Assembly (NCBI GenBank): GCA_964565165.1
Contig: CAZMDJ010000003.1
Location: forward strand, 5,044 to 69,043
Direction of reading: 5' to 3'
Source: ZLKRG08 sp964565165
Lineage (GTDB): Bacteria > Actinomycetota > Actinomycetes > Nanopelagicales > Nanopelagicaceae
DNA: 64,000 nt
How positions within the stretch are numbered: the stretch's first letter is position 1; each line of letters begins with the position of its first letter. This document shows positions 1 through 8,679 of this stretch, one piece after another. A model generated the notes under the pieces. It did not search any database and was not told the DNA's origin. It saw only the letters and a list, made by a program, of their open reading frames with translations. Made by a program: the position numbers and the translations under genes.

Positions 1-1405
1 GCACCGTGTTCTTATCTGCAAATTTACGAGTTAACTCGCGAAGAGGTTCTACTGTTTCTAAAATCTGTTCTAACTTCGCTGGAAGCTCGAGCATTTCGTT
101 GTAAATATCAGTTACATCTGCGCTCTTTAAAGTTCCACGAACTTCACCTAAGTGCAGACCGATTAAGAAAGTTGCCACAATCTGAGTAAGTAGCGCCTTT
201 GTTGAAGCCACTGCAATCTCTGGGCCAGCATGTGTATAGATAACCGCATCTGATTCACGAGGAATAGTTGAGCTATTTGTATTGCAAACTGCCAATACTC
301 GCGCACCAAATTCCTTTGCATGGCGAAGCGCCATCAAGGTATCCATGGTCTCGCCTGATTGCGAAATAGCAATTACCAGAGTGTTCTTATCAACGATTGG
401 ATCGCGATAACGGAATTCAGATGCAAGCTCTACCTCAACTGGCATATGCGCCCATTTTTCGATTGCATACTTTGCAACTAAACCTGCGTGATAAGCAGTG
501 CCACAAGCCAGAACCACAATCTTCTGCAGTGATTTCAACTCGGCATCGCTTAGTTTTAATTCATCAAGCGAAATATGGCCATCGACCATGCGTCCTAGCA
601 AAGTATCTGCAACTGCTTTTGGCTGTTCGAAAATCTCTTTAAGCATGAAGTGCGGGAATCCGCCCTTCTGCGCTGCCGCTGCATCCCAGGTAATTTGATA
701 TTCACGAGGTGCGAGTGAATTACCTTCAAGATCTGTAATAGAAATAGATGATGGAGTAATAGTTACAACCTCATCTTGGCCAAGCTCTACTGCACGCTTG
801 GTGTATTCAATAAATGCTGCAACATCAGAAGCCATGAAATTCTCGCCATTACCAAGGCCGACTACCAGCGGTGAATTACGACGAACGCCAACGATTAAAT
901 CTGGTTTCTCTGCATGAACTGCAAGCAAGGTAAAGGAACCGCGTAATCGCTTAACCGCTTCGCGCATCGCAACCGTTAAATCTCCGCCATGCTCTTTACG
1001 TAAATCACTAAGTAAGTGAGCAACTGATTCGGTATCGGTTTCAGATTCGAACTTATGGCCATGCTTCTCAAGCTCTGCTTTTAGCTCTGAGTAATTCTCG
1101 ATAATTCCATTATGGATTACGGCTAGTTTGCCTTCATTATCTAAATGCGGATGCGCATTGCGATCAGTTGGTCCGCCATGTGTTGCCCAACGGGTATGGC
1201 CGATACCTGAATGAACTTCAGGAACGGAACCGAGTGCGCCTTCTAGATTAGAAAGTTTTCCGGCTTTTTTCTCAACAAATAATTTATTGGATGTACCAAG
1301 TGCGATTCCGGCTGAGTCATAGCCGCGATATTCAAGGCGTCGAAGACCTTCGATTAAAGGAGTAACTGCTGATTGTGGCCCTGTGTAACCCACAATTCCG
1401 CACAC
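1..1405 (-). CDS. glmS: Glutamine--fructose-6-phosphate aminotransferase (isomerizing), 3' end outside window
   Basis: GlmS makes glucosamine-6-phosphate from fructose-6-phosphate and glutamine, the first step towards UDP-GlcNAc and peptidoglycan. The reading frame opens with GTG at 1405 and gives MCGIVGYTG, so Cys2 is the N-terminal nucleophile of the class II glutaminase domain. About 468 residues are visible: the whole glutaminase half, then the first sugar isomerase (SIS) domain with CGTAYHAG and SQSGETMDT. By family length (about 610 residues) roughly 140 C-terminal residues lie beyond the left edge. The gene follows the glmM stop by one base, so the two consecutive amino-sugar steps are co-transcribed; a GGGGAAG ribosome site precedes the GTG. 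Confidence 0.95.
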   Translation of the reverse strand, partial: MCGIVGYTGPQSAVTPLIEGLRRLEYRGYDSAGIALGTSNKLFVEKKAGKLSNLEGALGSVPEVHSGIGHTRWATHGGPTDRNAHPHLDNEGKLAVIHNGIIENYSELKAELEKHGHKFESETDTESVAHLLSDLRKEHGGDLTVAMREAVKRLRGSFTLLAVHAEKPDLIVGVRRNSPLVVGLGNGENFMASDVAAFIEYTKRAVELGQDEVVTITPSSISITDLEGNSLAPREYQITWDAAAAQKGGFPHFMLKEIFEQPKAVADTLLGRMVDGHISLDELKLSDAELKSLQKIVVLACGTAYHAGLVAKYAIEKWAHMPVEVELASEFRYRDPIVDKNTLVIAISQSGETMDTLMALRHAKEFGARVLAVCNTNSSTIPRESDAVIYTHAGPEIAVASTKALLTQIVATFLIGLHLGEVRGTLKSADVTDIYNEMLELPAKLEQILETVEPLRELTRKFADKNTV

Positions 1406-1406
1406 T

Positions 1407-2615
1407 TTACTTCCCCAGTTCTCTCTTAACTACCTCTGCAAGCTCTGTTGCAACGCTAGAGGCAAGAGTATCAGTGGAGGCTTCAACCATCACGCGAACT
1501 AAGGCTTCGGTGCCAGATGCACGTAATAAAACGCGACCTGCGCCAGCAAGCTCTGCTTCGCTCTTTTCAACTGCAGATTTAATTGCGACAGAAGAACCAA
1601 GTTTCTCTTTTGCAACATCTTTAACGTTGATGAGAACTTGTGGGAACTTCTGCATGATTGATGCGGCATCTTTAAGTGATTTACCTGATCGCTTAATCTC
1701 TTGAAGCAGAGTAAGCGCGGTCAATACGCCATCGCCAGTATTAGCAAATTTACGATAAATAACGTGGCCAGATTGTTCGCCACCAAGAGCTAAATCATCA
1801 GAGAGCATCTTCTCGAGAACATAGCGATCGCCAACGCCAGTCACTTCAACTTTAATTCCCGTTGCTTCCATCGCCTTAAAGAAACCTAAGTTGCTCATAA
1901 CTGTTGCAACNNNNNNNNNNNNNNNNNNNNNNNNNNNNNNNNNNNNNNNNNNNNNNNNNNNNNNNNNNNNNNNNNNNNNNNNNNNNNNNNNNNNNNNNNN
2001 NNNNNNNNNNATTACTTCAGCGCCAGCGCGACGAAGTGCTTCTGGAGCTACAAAACTTGCTGCACCATTTGCACAATCAACAACAACTTTTAGACCATCG
2101 AGCTTCTGTGAAACTGTTGAAAGTAAATGTTCGATATAGCGGTTAGCTGCATCTTTATCTTCAATAACGCGACCAACTCCGCGACCTGTTGGGCGCTCCC
2201 ATGGCTCTGCCATACGCGCTTGAATCTGATCTTCGATTGCATCATCAAGCTTTCCGCCACCGCGTGCAAATAACTTAATTCCGTTATCAGGCATTGGGTT
2301 ATGAGAAGCAGAGAGCATCACGCCAAGATCTGCGCCAGTTGATGCGACTAAATATGCGATTGCAGGTGTTGGCAGAACACCAACGCGATAAACATCTACG
2401 CCCGCACTTGTTAAACCAGCAACGACCGCAGCTTCTAGAAACTCTCCAGAAGCGCGCGAATCGCTACCAACTATGGCTTTCGGACGATGGTCCTTTATAT
2501 TTTCAACGAGAATGTGCGCCGCTGCGACAGAAACATTGAGTGCAAGTTCAGCAGTTAAATCGCGATTAGCAAGGCCACGAATACCATCAGTACCGAAGAG
2601 ACGCTGATCGCCCAT
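1407..2615 (-). CDS. glmM: Phosphoglucosamine mutase, interrupted by an assembly gap
   Basis: GlmM interconverts glucosamine-6-phosphate and glucosamine-1-phosphate. Visible landmarks are the N-terminal LFGTDGIRG, the phosphoserine loop SASHNPMPDNGIKLF, the sugar loop GGEQSGH and the phosphate loop RASGTEALVRVM. A run of 100 N (1911-2010) removes the segment between GAEV and VATVMSNLG, which in the family holds the metal-binding DGDGDR loop. With the placeholder the frame happens to stay open at 402 codons, but family members have about 445 residues, so the real gap should be longer. The gene lies between rpsI and glmS on the same strand. Confidence 0.93.
   Translation of the reverse strand: MGDQRLFGTDGIRGLANRDLTAELALNVSVAAAHILVENIKDHRPKAIVGSDSRASGEFLEAAVVAGLTSAGVDVYRVGVLPTPAIAYLVASTGADLGVMLSASHNPMPDNGIKLFARGGGKLDDAIEDQIQARMAEPWERPTGRGVGRVIEDKDAANRYIEHLLSTVSQKLDGLKVVVDCANGAASFVAPEALRRAGAEVXXXXXXXXXXXXXXXXXXXXXXXXXXXXXXXXXXVATVMSNLGFFKAMEATGIKVEVTGVGDRYVLEKMLSDDLALGGEQSGHVIYRKFANTGDGVLTALTLLQEIKRSGKSLKDAASIMQKFPQVLINVKDVAKEKLGSSVAIKSAVEKSEAELAGAGRVLLRASGTEALVRVMVEASTDTLASSVATELAEVVKRELGK
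1911..2010. other. Assembly gap of exactly 100 N
   Basis: One hundred consecutive N lie inside glmM. The round number indicates a scaffold placeholder, not a measured length. Confidence 0.99.
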
Positions 2616-2628
2616 AAGCGAAAGTGAA

Positions 2629-3108
2629 TTAACGCTTTGAGTACTGTGAACGCTTACGAGCCTTCTTTAGGCCGTACTTCTTACGTTCGATAACACGTGC
2701 ATCACGAGTTAGGAATCCAGCCTTCTTAAGCGCTGGACGGTTTGCATCAACATCGATTGCATTTAGCGCACGTGCGATACCAAGACGAAGTGCACCAGCT
2801 TGGCCAGAAACTCCGCCGCCATCAATGCGAGCAAAGATGTCGTACTGGTTCTCTGCACCAACTGTGCGGAATGGTTCAGAAACTAATTGTTGGTGAACCT
2901 TGTTTGGGAAATAATCTGGAAGAGCCTTGCCATTAACAATCCAACGGCCTGAACCTGGAGTTAGGCGAACGCGTGCAACAGCTTCCTTACGACGACCGGT
3001 ACCTGCACCTGGCGCCTTAACTGCTGGACGGTTTGTTGCTGCTGCTGGTGTTGATGAAGAGTAAGAAGTAGGAACTACATCGTCTTCTAGCAAGTTCTTA
3101 TCTGACAT
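2629..3108 (-). CDS. rpsI: 30S ribosomal protein S9
   Basis: S9 belongs to the head of the small subunit; its C-terminal tail reaches the P-site tRNA. The conserved core starts at GTGRRKEAVARVRL and ends with the basic tail KKARKRSQYSKR. The protein has 159 residues, longer than the roughly 130 of enterobacteria, because of an N-terminal extension of about 37 residues rich in Ser, Thr and Ala, which is common in Actinobacteria. It follows rplM by 13 bases, the standard rplM-rpsI pair. Confidence 0.97.
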   Translation of the reverse strand: MSDKNLLEDDVVPTSYSSSTPAAATNRPAVKAPGAGTGRRKEAVARVRLTPGSGRWIVNGKALPDYFPNKVHQQLVSEPFRTVGAENQYDIFARIDGGGVSGQAGALRLGIARALNAIDVDANRPALKKAGFLTRDARVIERKKYGLKKARKRSQYSKR

Positions 3109-3121
3109 ATTTTCTTTTCCC

Positions 3122-3577
3122 TTACTTCTTTACAATCTGTGAAACTTGATCAAATACAAATGGTGTTGGTGCTTGTGCCGAGTGTGGGTGTTCTGCACCT
3201 GCGTAAACTTTTAGCTTTGAAGCTTGTGCGCGGCCAATAGAATTCTTTGGAAGCATTCCCTTGATTGCCTTCTCAACTGCACGTGTTGGATGTGTTTGTA
3301 GCATCTCGCCGTAAACAGTTGATGTTAAACCGCCTGGGAAACCTGAGTGGCGGTGTGCCATCTTCTGATTTACCTTGTTACCTGAAAGTGCGATCTTCTC
3401 TGCATTAATGACGATTACGAAATCGCCCATGTCCATGTGTGCAGCGAATGTTGGCTTGTGCTTACCGCGTAGCAACGCTGCAGCATGAGTTGCAAGACGA
3501 CCAAGAACTACGTCCTCTGCATCGATGATGTACCACTTACGGACAGCATCGCCAGGCTTTGGGCTATATGTGCGCAC
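3122..3577 (-). CDS. rplM: 50S ribosomal protein L13
   Basis: L13 is an early-assembling large-subunit protein. I place the start at GTG 3577, giving MRTYSPKPGD and a 151-residue product, because AAGGAG lies 8 bases upstream and actinobacterial L13 proteins begin in this way. An open frame extends further upstream to 3640 but lacks family similarity there. Conserved features are WYIIDAEDVVLGRLAT, the GKHKPTF segment and GMLPKNSIGR. A good promoter stands about 65 bases upstream. Confidence 0.96.
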   Translation of the reverse strand: MRTYSPKPGDAVRKWYIIDAEDVVLGRLATHAAALLRGKHKPTFAAHMDMGDFVIVINAEKIALSGNKVNQKMAHRHSGFPGGLTSTVYGEMLQTHPTRAVEKAIKGMLPKNSIGRAQASKLKVYAGAEHPHSAQAPTPFVFDQVSQIVKK

Positions 3578-3640
3578 GCTACTTACTCCTTCAATTACTT
3601 CTGATTTTTCTAGCAGACCATGAGGTCCGGCAGAGGGCAA

Positions 3641-3669
3641 ACTTTACCTTTCGCCGTGAATAGGGTCAA
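3641..3669 (-). promoter_or_regulatory. Sigma-70-type promoter for rplM-rpsI
   Basis: Minus strand: TTGACC at 3669-3664, 17-base spacer, TAAAGT at 3646-3641. It lies upstream of the GTG start of rplM and just past the end of the ABC-F gene, so rplM-rpsI has its own start of transcription. Recognised by eye only. Confidence 0.6.
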
Positions 3670-3679
3670 AACGAGCGTA

Positions 3680-5281
3680 TTAATGGTCGAATACCGGCTC
3701 ATTGGACTCATATACGTGGCCATTTGCCCCGAAAATCAGGAATCTGGTGAAGCCGCGGCAGAACCAGCGGTCGTGGGTCACAGTCAGAACGGTGCCCTCA
3801 TATTGATTGAGCGCATTCTCCAAACTTTCCGCGCTAGCAAGATCTAAGTTATCTGTTGGCTCATCGAGCAATAACAAAGTATCTCCAGCTAATTCAAGTA
3901 ATAAAACTTGGAATCGCGCTTGTTGTCCGCCAGATAGTTGCGAGAATTTTTGGTTGGCAGCTTGATCAATTTCGTACTTTCCTAAAACTGATTTTGCAGC
4001 GCCCAATTGCAGTGAATGTTCTTCCCAAAGAATCTCTAGAAGCGTCTTACTTTCAAACTCTGGGTGCGCGTGAGTCTGCGCGAAGTAACCAACTTCAACG
4101 CGTGCACCATATTTAAATTCGCCTGAATATTTAACGGTCTTATCTCCGCCGATTAATCGTAAGAAGTGAGACTTACCTGTTCCGTTCTTACCTAAAACCG
4201 CAACGCGATCACCATAAAAGACTTCGAAATTAAACGGCTCTGTTAATCCATTAAGTGCAAAGTTTTCAAAGGTAAGTGCGCGAACACCGGTACGCCCACC
4301 TTTAAGTGCCACGCGAACATTCTGTTCAATCGGCGGTGCAGGTGGTGCACCAAGTTCTTCGAATTTACGTAAACGAGTCTGCATCGCACGATATTTAGAT
4401 GCCATATCTGGTGAAGACTTTGCTTGGTTACGTAAAGTTAAAACCAACTCTTTTAGACGAGTATGTTCCTGTTCCCAACGTAATAAAACTTCCGCAAATC
4501 GTTCGTTACGGGCACGACGAGCATCATGCCAAGTAGAGAACTTTCCGCCATGAACCCATGCGGTATTTCCGTTATGGCCTTGTTCAAGTGCAACAATCTT
4601 TGTCGCAACTTCTTCTAAAAGTTCGCGATCGTGGCTTACAAATAGAACAGTCTTCTTGGTCTCTTTAATGACTTGTTCTAACCAACGCTTTGATGGCACA
4701 TCTAAATAGTTATCAGGTTCATCAAGAAGTAACGTCTCCTCAGGGCCTTCCATAAGCGCGCGAACAACTAACTTCTTCTGCTCGCCGCCAGATAAAGTAT
4801 TAACTAATCGATCTTGAACTTTATCGAATGGTTTTCCGAGCGCTTCAGTGCAGCAAGAATCCCAAATAACTTCGAAGTCATAACCGCCAGCGTCGCCCCA
4901 TTCAACAATCGCTTCTGCATAAGCCATCTGATCTTTCTCTTCAGCGGTTTCATACATACGCGCTTCGGTTGTTTTAATAGCTTCAGCTGCATCGCGAATT
5001 CGCTTCGGTGCAACTGAAAGTAATAAATCGCGAACCGTTGAATCATCACGAACGCTTCCGATGAACTGGCGCATCACGCCAAGGCCACCTGTGATTGCAA
5101 CGCTTCCCTCTTCGGGATCTAAATCGCCAGAGATCATCTTTAATAGAGTGGTTTTACCGGAACCATTAGGTCCAATTAACGCGACTTTATGGCCATCACC
5201 AACGCGGAATGAAACTTCATTAAGAAGCACACGACCATCAGATAGCGAGAACTCAACACCGCTTACATCAATATGGCCCAA
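3680..5281 (-). CDS. ABC-F family ATP-binding protein (EttA/Uup-like translation factor)
   Basis: Two ABC ATPase domains lie in one 533-residue chain with no membrane segments, the layout of ABC-F proteins, which act on ribosomes rather than in transport. Domain 1 has Walker A GPNGSGKTTL (near residue 38), signature LSGGE and Walker B LLLDEPDNYLD. A charged helical linker follows (about residues 255-330, the arm region). Domain 2 has GKNGTGKSHFL, LSGGQ and LLLDEPTDNLD. The start is TTG at 5281, directly against the truA stop. Position between truA and rplM suggests a housekeeping role; the subfamily, and whether it has any antibiotic-resistance function, cannot be settled from sequence alone. 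Confidence 0.88.
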   Translation of the reverse strand: MGHIDVSGVEFSLSDGRVLLNEVSFRVGDGHKVALIGPNGSGKTTLLKMISGDLDPEEGSVAITGGLGVMRQFIGSVRDDSTVRDLLLSVAPKRIRDAAEAIKTTEARMYETAEEKDQMAYAEAIVEWGDAGGYDFEVIWDSCCTEALGKPFDKVQDRLVNTLSGGEQKKLVVRALMEGPEETLLLDEPDNYLDVPSKRWLEQVIKETKKTVLFVSHDRELLEEVATKIVALEQGHNGNTAWVHGGKFSTWHDARRARNERFAEVLLRWEQEHTRLKELVLTLRNQAKSSPDMASKYRAMQTRLRKFEELGAPPAPPIEQNVRVALKGGRTGVRALTFENFALNGLTEPFNFEVFYGDRVAVLGKNGTGKSHFLRLIGGDKTVKYSGEFKYGARVEVGYFAQTHAHPEFESKTLLEILWEEHSLQLGAAKSVLGKYEIDQAANQKFSQLSGGQQARFQVLLLELAGDTLLLLDEPTDNLDLASAESLENALNQYEGTVLTVTHDRWFCRGFTRFLIFGANGHVYESNEPVFDH

Positions 5282-6142
5282 TTACTCTTCCTCATCTTCG
5301 TCGATATTTAGCGCTCGTCGCGCCAATACTTTCTTAAATCTTTCGACCATCTCTTCATCAGTTGGATAATCAACGCCAACGAAAGTTAAGCCATTTGCAG
5401 GGAAAACTACTGAATCTGAAGGGCGTTCCTTCTTATCTAGAACCTCTTTAGCCCAAGAGACCGGGAATCTGCCCTCACCTATGTAAACCATCGTGCCAAT
5501 TAACGCTCTAACCATGTTGTAACAGAAGGCATCGGCTGTGATGTGCGAAATGATTACGCCATCTTCCATACGTTCAAAATCAAATCTTTGTAAATCGCGA
5601 ATCGTTGTCGCATTAGCGCGGAACTTTGCGTAGCTAAAGAAATCATGTTCGCCTAATAGCGTTTTAGCTGCTTGATTCATTAAATCAATATCTAAATCGC
5701 GGTACCAAGGCGCGATATCTAAGCGCTTAATTGGTTCGACAATTCCATTGCCATCTTGAATCTTGTAGACATAGTGGCGTCGCAAAGCGCCGTAACGTGC
5801 ATGGAAATTATCGCTTGCACGTTCTACTGATTTAACGCGAACATCTTCTGGCAAGATTCGATTTAATTTATAGACCAAAGTATCTAAATCAAAACCAAAA
5901 TCACCTTCAGGTAGATCCGCATGCGCTACCTGTCCGGTTGCATGGACTCCAGCATCAGTGCGGCCGGCAACAACTGTTTCTATATTTTGGCGATATAAAG
6001 TGCTTAAAACTGATTCGAGTTCACCTTGAACTGTGCGCACATCATTTTGGCGACCCCAGCCAAAGAAGTTTGTTCCGTCGTATCCCAACAAAATGCGGAC
6101 ACGAAAAAACCCACTCTCAGGTGCGAGAGTGGGTTGATTCAT
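5282..6142 (-). CDS. truA: tRNA pseudouridine(38-40) synthase TruA
   Basis: TruA isomerises U38-U40 in tRNA anticodon arms. The catalytic aspartate lies in AGRTDAGVHATGQ; LLGYDGTNFFGW marks the N-terminus and MVRALIGTMVYIGEGR the C-terminal core. The longest frame starts at ATG 6142, 6 bases after rplQ, but its first 13 codons are exactly the rplQ terminator hairpin and U-tract. Homologues usually begin close to the LGYDGT segment, so the true start may be a TTG about 17 codons further in. The gene ends the alpha operon and is followed without gap by the ABC-F gene. Confidence 0.93.
   Translation of the reverse strand: MNQPTLAPESGFFRVRILLGYDGTNFFGWGRQNDVRTVQGELESVLSTLYRQNIETVVAGRTDAGVHATGQVAHADLPEGDFGFDLDTLVYKLNRILPEDVRVKSVERASDNFHARYGALRRHYVYKIQDGNGIVEPIKRLDIAPWYRDLDIDLMNQAAKTLLGEHDFFSYAKFRANATTIRDLQRFDFERMEDGVIISHITADAFCYNMVRALIGTMVYIGEGRFPVSWAKEVLDKKERPSDSVVFPANGLTFVGVDYPTDEEMVERFKKVLARRALNIDEDEEE
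6104..6134 (-). terminator. Rho-independent terminator after rplQ
   Basis: A perfect 10-bp stem (6109-6118 with 6125-6134) and 6-base loop are followed on the minus strand by six T (6109-6104). It lies just downstream of rplQ and inside the first codons of the longest truA frame, so truA is expressed by partial readthrough or from a later start. Confidence 0.85.
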
Positions 6143-6148
6143 GACGGA

Positions 6149-6499
6149 TTAGAGAACCTCGATCACTGCCATAGGCGCGTTATCGCCTTTGCGTGGACCG
6201 ATCTTTGTAATACGTGTGTAACCGCCGTTGCGATCAGCCATGCGTGGACCAATTTCAGTAAATAGTGTGTGCACTACTGACTTGTTAGAGATCTTTGCTA
6301 GTACTTCGCGGCGTGCTGCAAGGTCTCCACGCTTTGCAAAGGTAATTAGCTTCTCTGCGTATGGGCGCAGACGCTTTGCCTTTGTCTCAGTTGTGGTGAT
6401 CTTGCCGTGCTGGAATAGCTGTTCAGCGAGTGTTGCTAGAAGCAAACGCTCGTGAGCTGGACCGCTTCCGAGGCGTGGGCCTTTTGATGGTGTTGGCAT
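6149..6499 (-). CDS. rplQ: 50S ribosomal protein L17
   Basis: L17 sits near the peptide exit tunnel. The 116-residue product has the typical opening MPTPSKGPRLGSGPAHERLL, the segment TTTETKAKRLRPYAEKLIT and the ending TRITKIGPRKGDNAPMAVIEVL. It follows rpoA as in almost all bacteria and is the last ribosomal gene of the alpha cluster before a strong terminator. Confidence 0.97.
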   Translation of the reverse strand: MPTPSKGPRLGSGPAHERLLLATLAEQLFQHGKITTTETKAKRLRPYAEKLITFAKRGDLAARREVLAKISNKSVVHTLFTEIGPRMADRNGGYTRITKIGPRKGDNAPMAVIEVL

Positions 6500-6532
6500 T
6501 TTCTTTCCTTTTTACTCTTCTATTACTCGCCG

Positions 6533-7531
6533 TTATTCCGCAATCTCATCTTCATGAGCATTGTAATTTGCATGCTGAGTTGGATCGAAGCCTGCTGGGC
6601 TATCCTTCAATGAGAGACCCATTGAAACTAGCTTTGCCTTAACTTCGTCGATCGACTTGCTTCCGAAGTTACGGATATCAAGTAGATCAGCCTCAGAACG
6701 ATTAACTAGTTCGCCAACTGTGTGAATGCCTTCGCGCTTCAAGCAGTTATATGAACGAACAGTTAGATCAAGATCTTCAATTGGTAGCGCTAGGTCTGCT
6801 GCAAGAGCTGCATCCATAACAGATGGACCCATGTCGATACCTTCTGCATCAAGATTTAGTTCGCGTGCTAAACCAAATAGCTCAACCAATGTGTGGCCAG
6901 CTGATGCAACTGCATCGCGTGGCTTCATTGATGCCTTTGTTTCAACATCGACAACTAGACGATCGAAGTCTGTACGCTGTTCAACACGTGTTGCTTCAAC
7001 CTTATAAGTCACCTTTAGAACTGGTGAATAGATTGAGTCAACCGGAATGCGACCGATCTCTGCGCCAACAGCCTTGTTCTGAACTGCAGTTACATAACCG
7101 CGTCCACGCTCGATTGTTAGTTCGATTTCTAGGTTTGCCTTGCCGTTAAGTGTTGCGATGTGAAGATCAGGGTTGTGAACTTCTACGCCAGCTGGAACTG
7201 CAACATCTGCACCAGTAACTGCGCCAGAACCTGACTTACGGATGTAAGCAGTTGCTGGTTCGTCGTTATCTGATGAAAGAACTAGGTTCTTGATGTTAAG
7301 AACAACTTCAGTTAAATCTTCCTTTACACCTTCAAGAGTTGTGAACTCGTGAAGCGCTCCTGCAACGCGAATGCTTGTAACTGCTGCACCTGGGATAGAT
7401 GAAAGCAGTGTGCGACGCATTGAGTTACCAAGTGTGTAACCAAAGCCTGGCTCAAGCGGTTCAATGATGAAACGTGAGCGGTGCTCTGAAATAACTTCTT
7501 CAGTAAGTGTTGGACGCTGTGCAATAAGCAC
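6533..7531 (-). CDS. rpoA: DNA-directed RNA polymerase subunit alpha
   Basis: The alpha subunit dimerises to nucleate RNA polymerase. Residues 1-230 form the N-terminal domain (EPLEPGFGYTLGNSMRRTLLSSI, GRGYV). The C-terminal domain follows, with the helix-hairpin-helix segment LRSYNCLKREGI-type (here VRSYNCLKREGIHTVGEL) and RNFGSKSIDEV, which contacts UP elements and activators. Length 332 is normal. Start is GTG at 7531 with GAGGAG seven to eight bases upstream. A 7-bp hairpin lies between it and rpsD. Confidence 0.98.
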   Translation of the reverse strand: MLIAQRPTLTEEVISEHRSRFIIEPLEPGFGYTLGNSMRRTLLSSIPGAAVTSIRVAGALHEFTTLEGVKEDLTEVVLNIKNLVLSSDNDEPATAYIRKSGSGAVTGADVAVPAGVEVHNPDLHIATLNGKANLEIELTIERGRGYVTAVQNKAVGAEIGRIPVDSIYSPVLKVTYKVEATRVEQRTDFDRLVVDVETKASMKPRDAVASAGHTLVELFGLARELNLDAEGIDMGPSVMDAALAADLALPIEDLDLTVRSYNCLKREGIHTVGELVNRSEADLLDIRNFGSKSIDEVKAKLVSMGLSLKDSPAGFDPTQHANYNAHEDEIAE

Positions 7532-7552
7532 GTTTTCTCCTCTTTCCTTTGA

Positions 7553-7574
7553 GGGGATCCACTATTTGATCCCC
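7553..7574 (-). other. Hairpin in the rpsD-rpoA spacer
   Basis: GGGGATC (7553-7559) and GATCCCC (7568-7574) can form a 7-bp stem with an 8-base loop. No U-tract follows on the minus strand, so it is more likely a processing or stability element than a terminator. Confidence 0.4.
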
Positions 7575-7601
7575 GTTCTGGTCTTACGAAATTAAAAACT
7601 A

Positions 7602-8228
7602 TTACTTTGAGTAAAGTTCAACGATTAGTTGTTCTTGTACCTGTGTATCGATCACTGAACGGTTTGGTAGTCCGTGAACGATGATGCGCATCTGTGATGG
7701 AACAACTTCCATCCAAGCTGGAACTGACTTCTCGCCGAATTCCGCACTTGCAACGATGAACGGTGTTAGGTCATGTGACTTTGGAAGAACATCAATCACA
7801 TCGAATTGTGAAACGCGATATGAAGGAATGTTTACCTTCTTGCCATTAACCAAGAAATGTCCGTGACGAACAAGCTGACGTGCCATGTCGCGTGACTTTG
7901 CAAAACCTGCACGATAAACAACGTTATCTAGACGGGTTTCCAAAAGGATAAGTAGGTTTTCACCTGTCTTACCTGCGCGGCGGTTAGCCTCTTCGTAATA
8001 TGAACGGAACTGCTTCTCTAGTACACCGTAGATACGTGCAGTCTTCTGCTTTTCACGCATCTGAAGTAGATACTCAGATTCCTTACCGCGACCACGACCA
8101 TGCTGTCCTGGTGGGTATGGACGAGATTCAATAGGGCACTTTGGTCCATCGCACTTTGATCCCTTAAGGAAAAGTTTTACCTTTTCGCGACGGCAGCGCT
8201 TGCAATCTGCACCTGTATAACGAGCCAT
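7602..8228 (-). CDS. rpsD: 30S ribosomal protein S4 (zinc-binding type)
   Basis: S4 starts 16S rRNA folding. The 208-residue product opens MARYTGADCKRCRREK and keeps four cysteines (CKRC, then SKCDGPKC), the zinc-binding form of the N-terminal domain. The S4 RNA-binding domain follows with RLDNVVYRAGFAKSRDMARQ. Gene order rpsM-rpsK-rpsD-rpoA is canonical. Confidence 0.97.
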   Translation of the reverse strand: MARYTGADCKRCRREKVKLFLKGSKCDGPKCPIESRPYPPGQHGRGRGKESEYLLQMREKQKTARIYGVLEKQFRSYYEEANRRAGKTGENLLILLETRLDNVVYRAGFAKSRDMARQLVRHGHFLVNGKKVNIPSYRVSQFDVIDVLPKSHDLTPFIVASAEFGEKSVPAWMEVVPSQMRIIVHGLPNRSVIDTQVQEQLIVELYSK

Positions 8229-8244
8229 TATTTATTCAATCTCC

Positions 8245-8679
8245 TTAGACGCGACGTGGCTTGGTAGGGCGGCAACCATTGTGTGGAGCTGGAGTCACAT
8301 CTGAGATTGATCCAACTTCAAGTCCTGCTGCCTGCAATGAACGGATAGCTGTTTCGCGTCCTGAACCAGGACCCTTAACAAATACATCCACCTTCTTCAA
8401 ACCATGCTCTTGTGCACGACGAGCTGCAGCTTCTGCTGCCATCTGTGCTGCGTACGGTGTTGATTTACGTGAACCTTTAAATCCAACCTGACCTGATGAT
8501 GCCCATGAAATAACTGCACCAGTTGGATCAGTAATTGAAACGATTGTGTTGTTGAAGGTGCTCTTGATGTGAGCTTGTCCTGCAGCAACGTTCTTCTTCT
8601 CTTTCTTACGAAGCTTAACTTTGCCCTTAGCGCCACCCTTTGATGGGGTTGCCGCTGCGGCTTTCTTAGGAGCAGCCAT
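8245..8679 (-). CDS. rpsK: 30S ribosomal protein S11
   Basis: S11 forms the platform near the mRNA exit. The conserved part runs from GQAHIKSTFNNTIVSITD to NGCRPTKPRRV; a Lys- and Ala-rich N-terminal extension of about 30 residues precedes it. The start overlaps the rpsM stop by one base (8679), implying translational coupling. Confidence 0.97.
   Translation of the reverse strand: MAAPKKAAAATPSKGGAKGKVKLRKKEKKNVAAGQAHIKSTFNNTIVSITDPTGAVISWASSGQVGFKGSRKSTPYAAQMAAEAAARRAQEHGLKKVDVFVKGPGSGRETAIRSLQAAGLEVGSISDVTPAPHNGCRPTKPRRV

Noticed and set aside
1375..1704. A 109-codon plus-strand frame opposite glmS and glmM.
   Set aside because: Shadow of two well-recognised genes on the minus strand.
3578..3640. 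Longer L13 with 21 extra N-terminal residues.
   Set aside because: The internal GTG at 3577 has an excellent AAGGAG site and the expected L13 start, MRTYSPKPGD.
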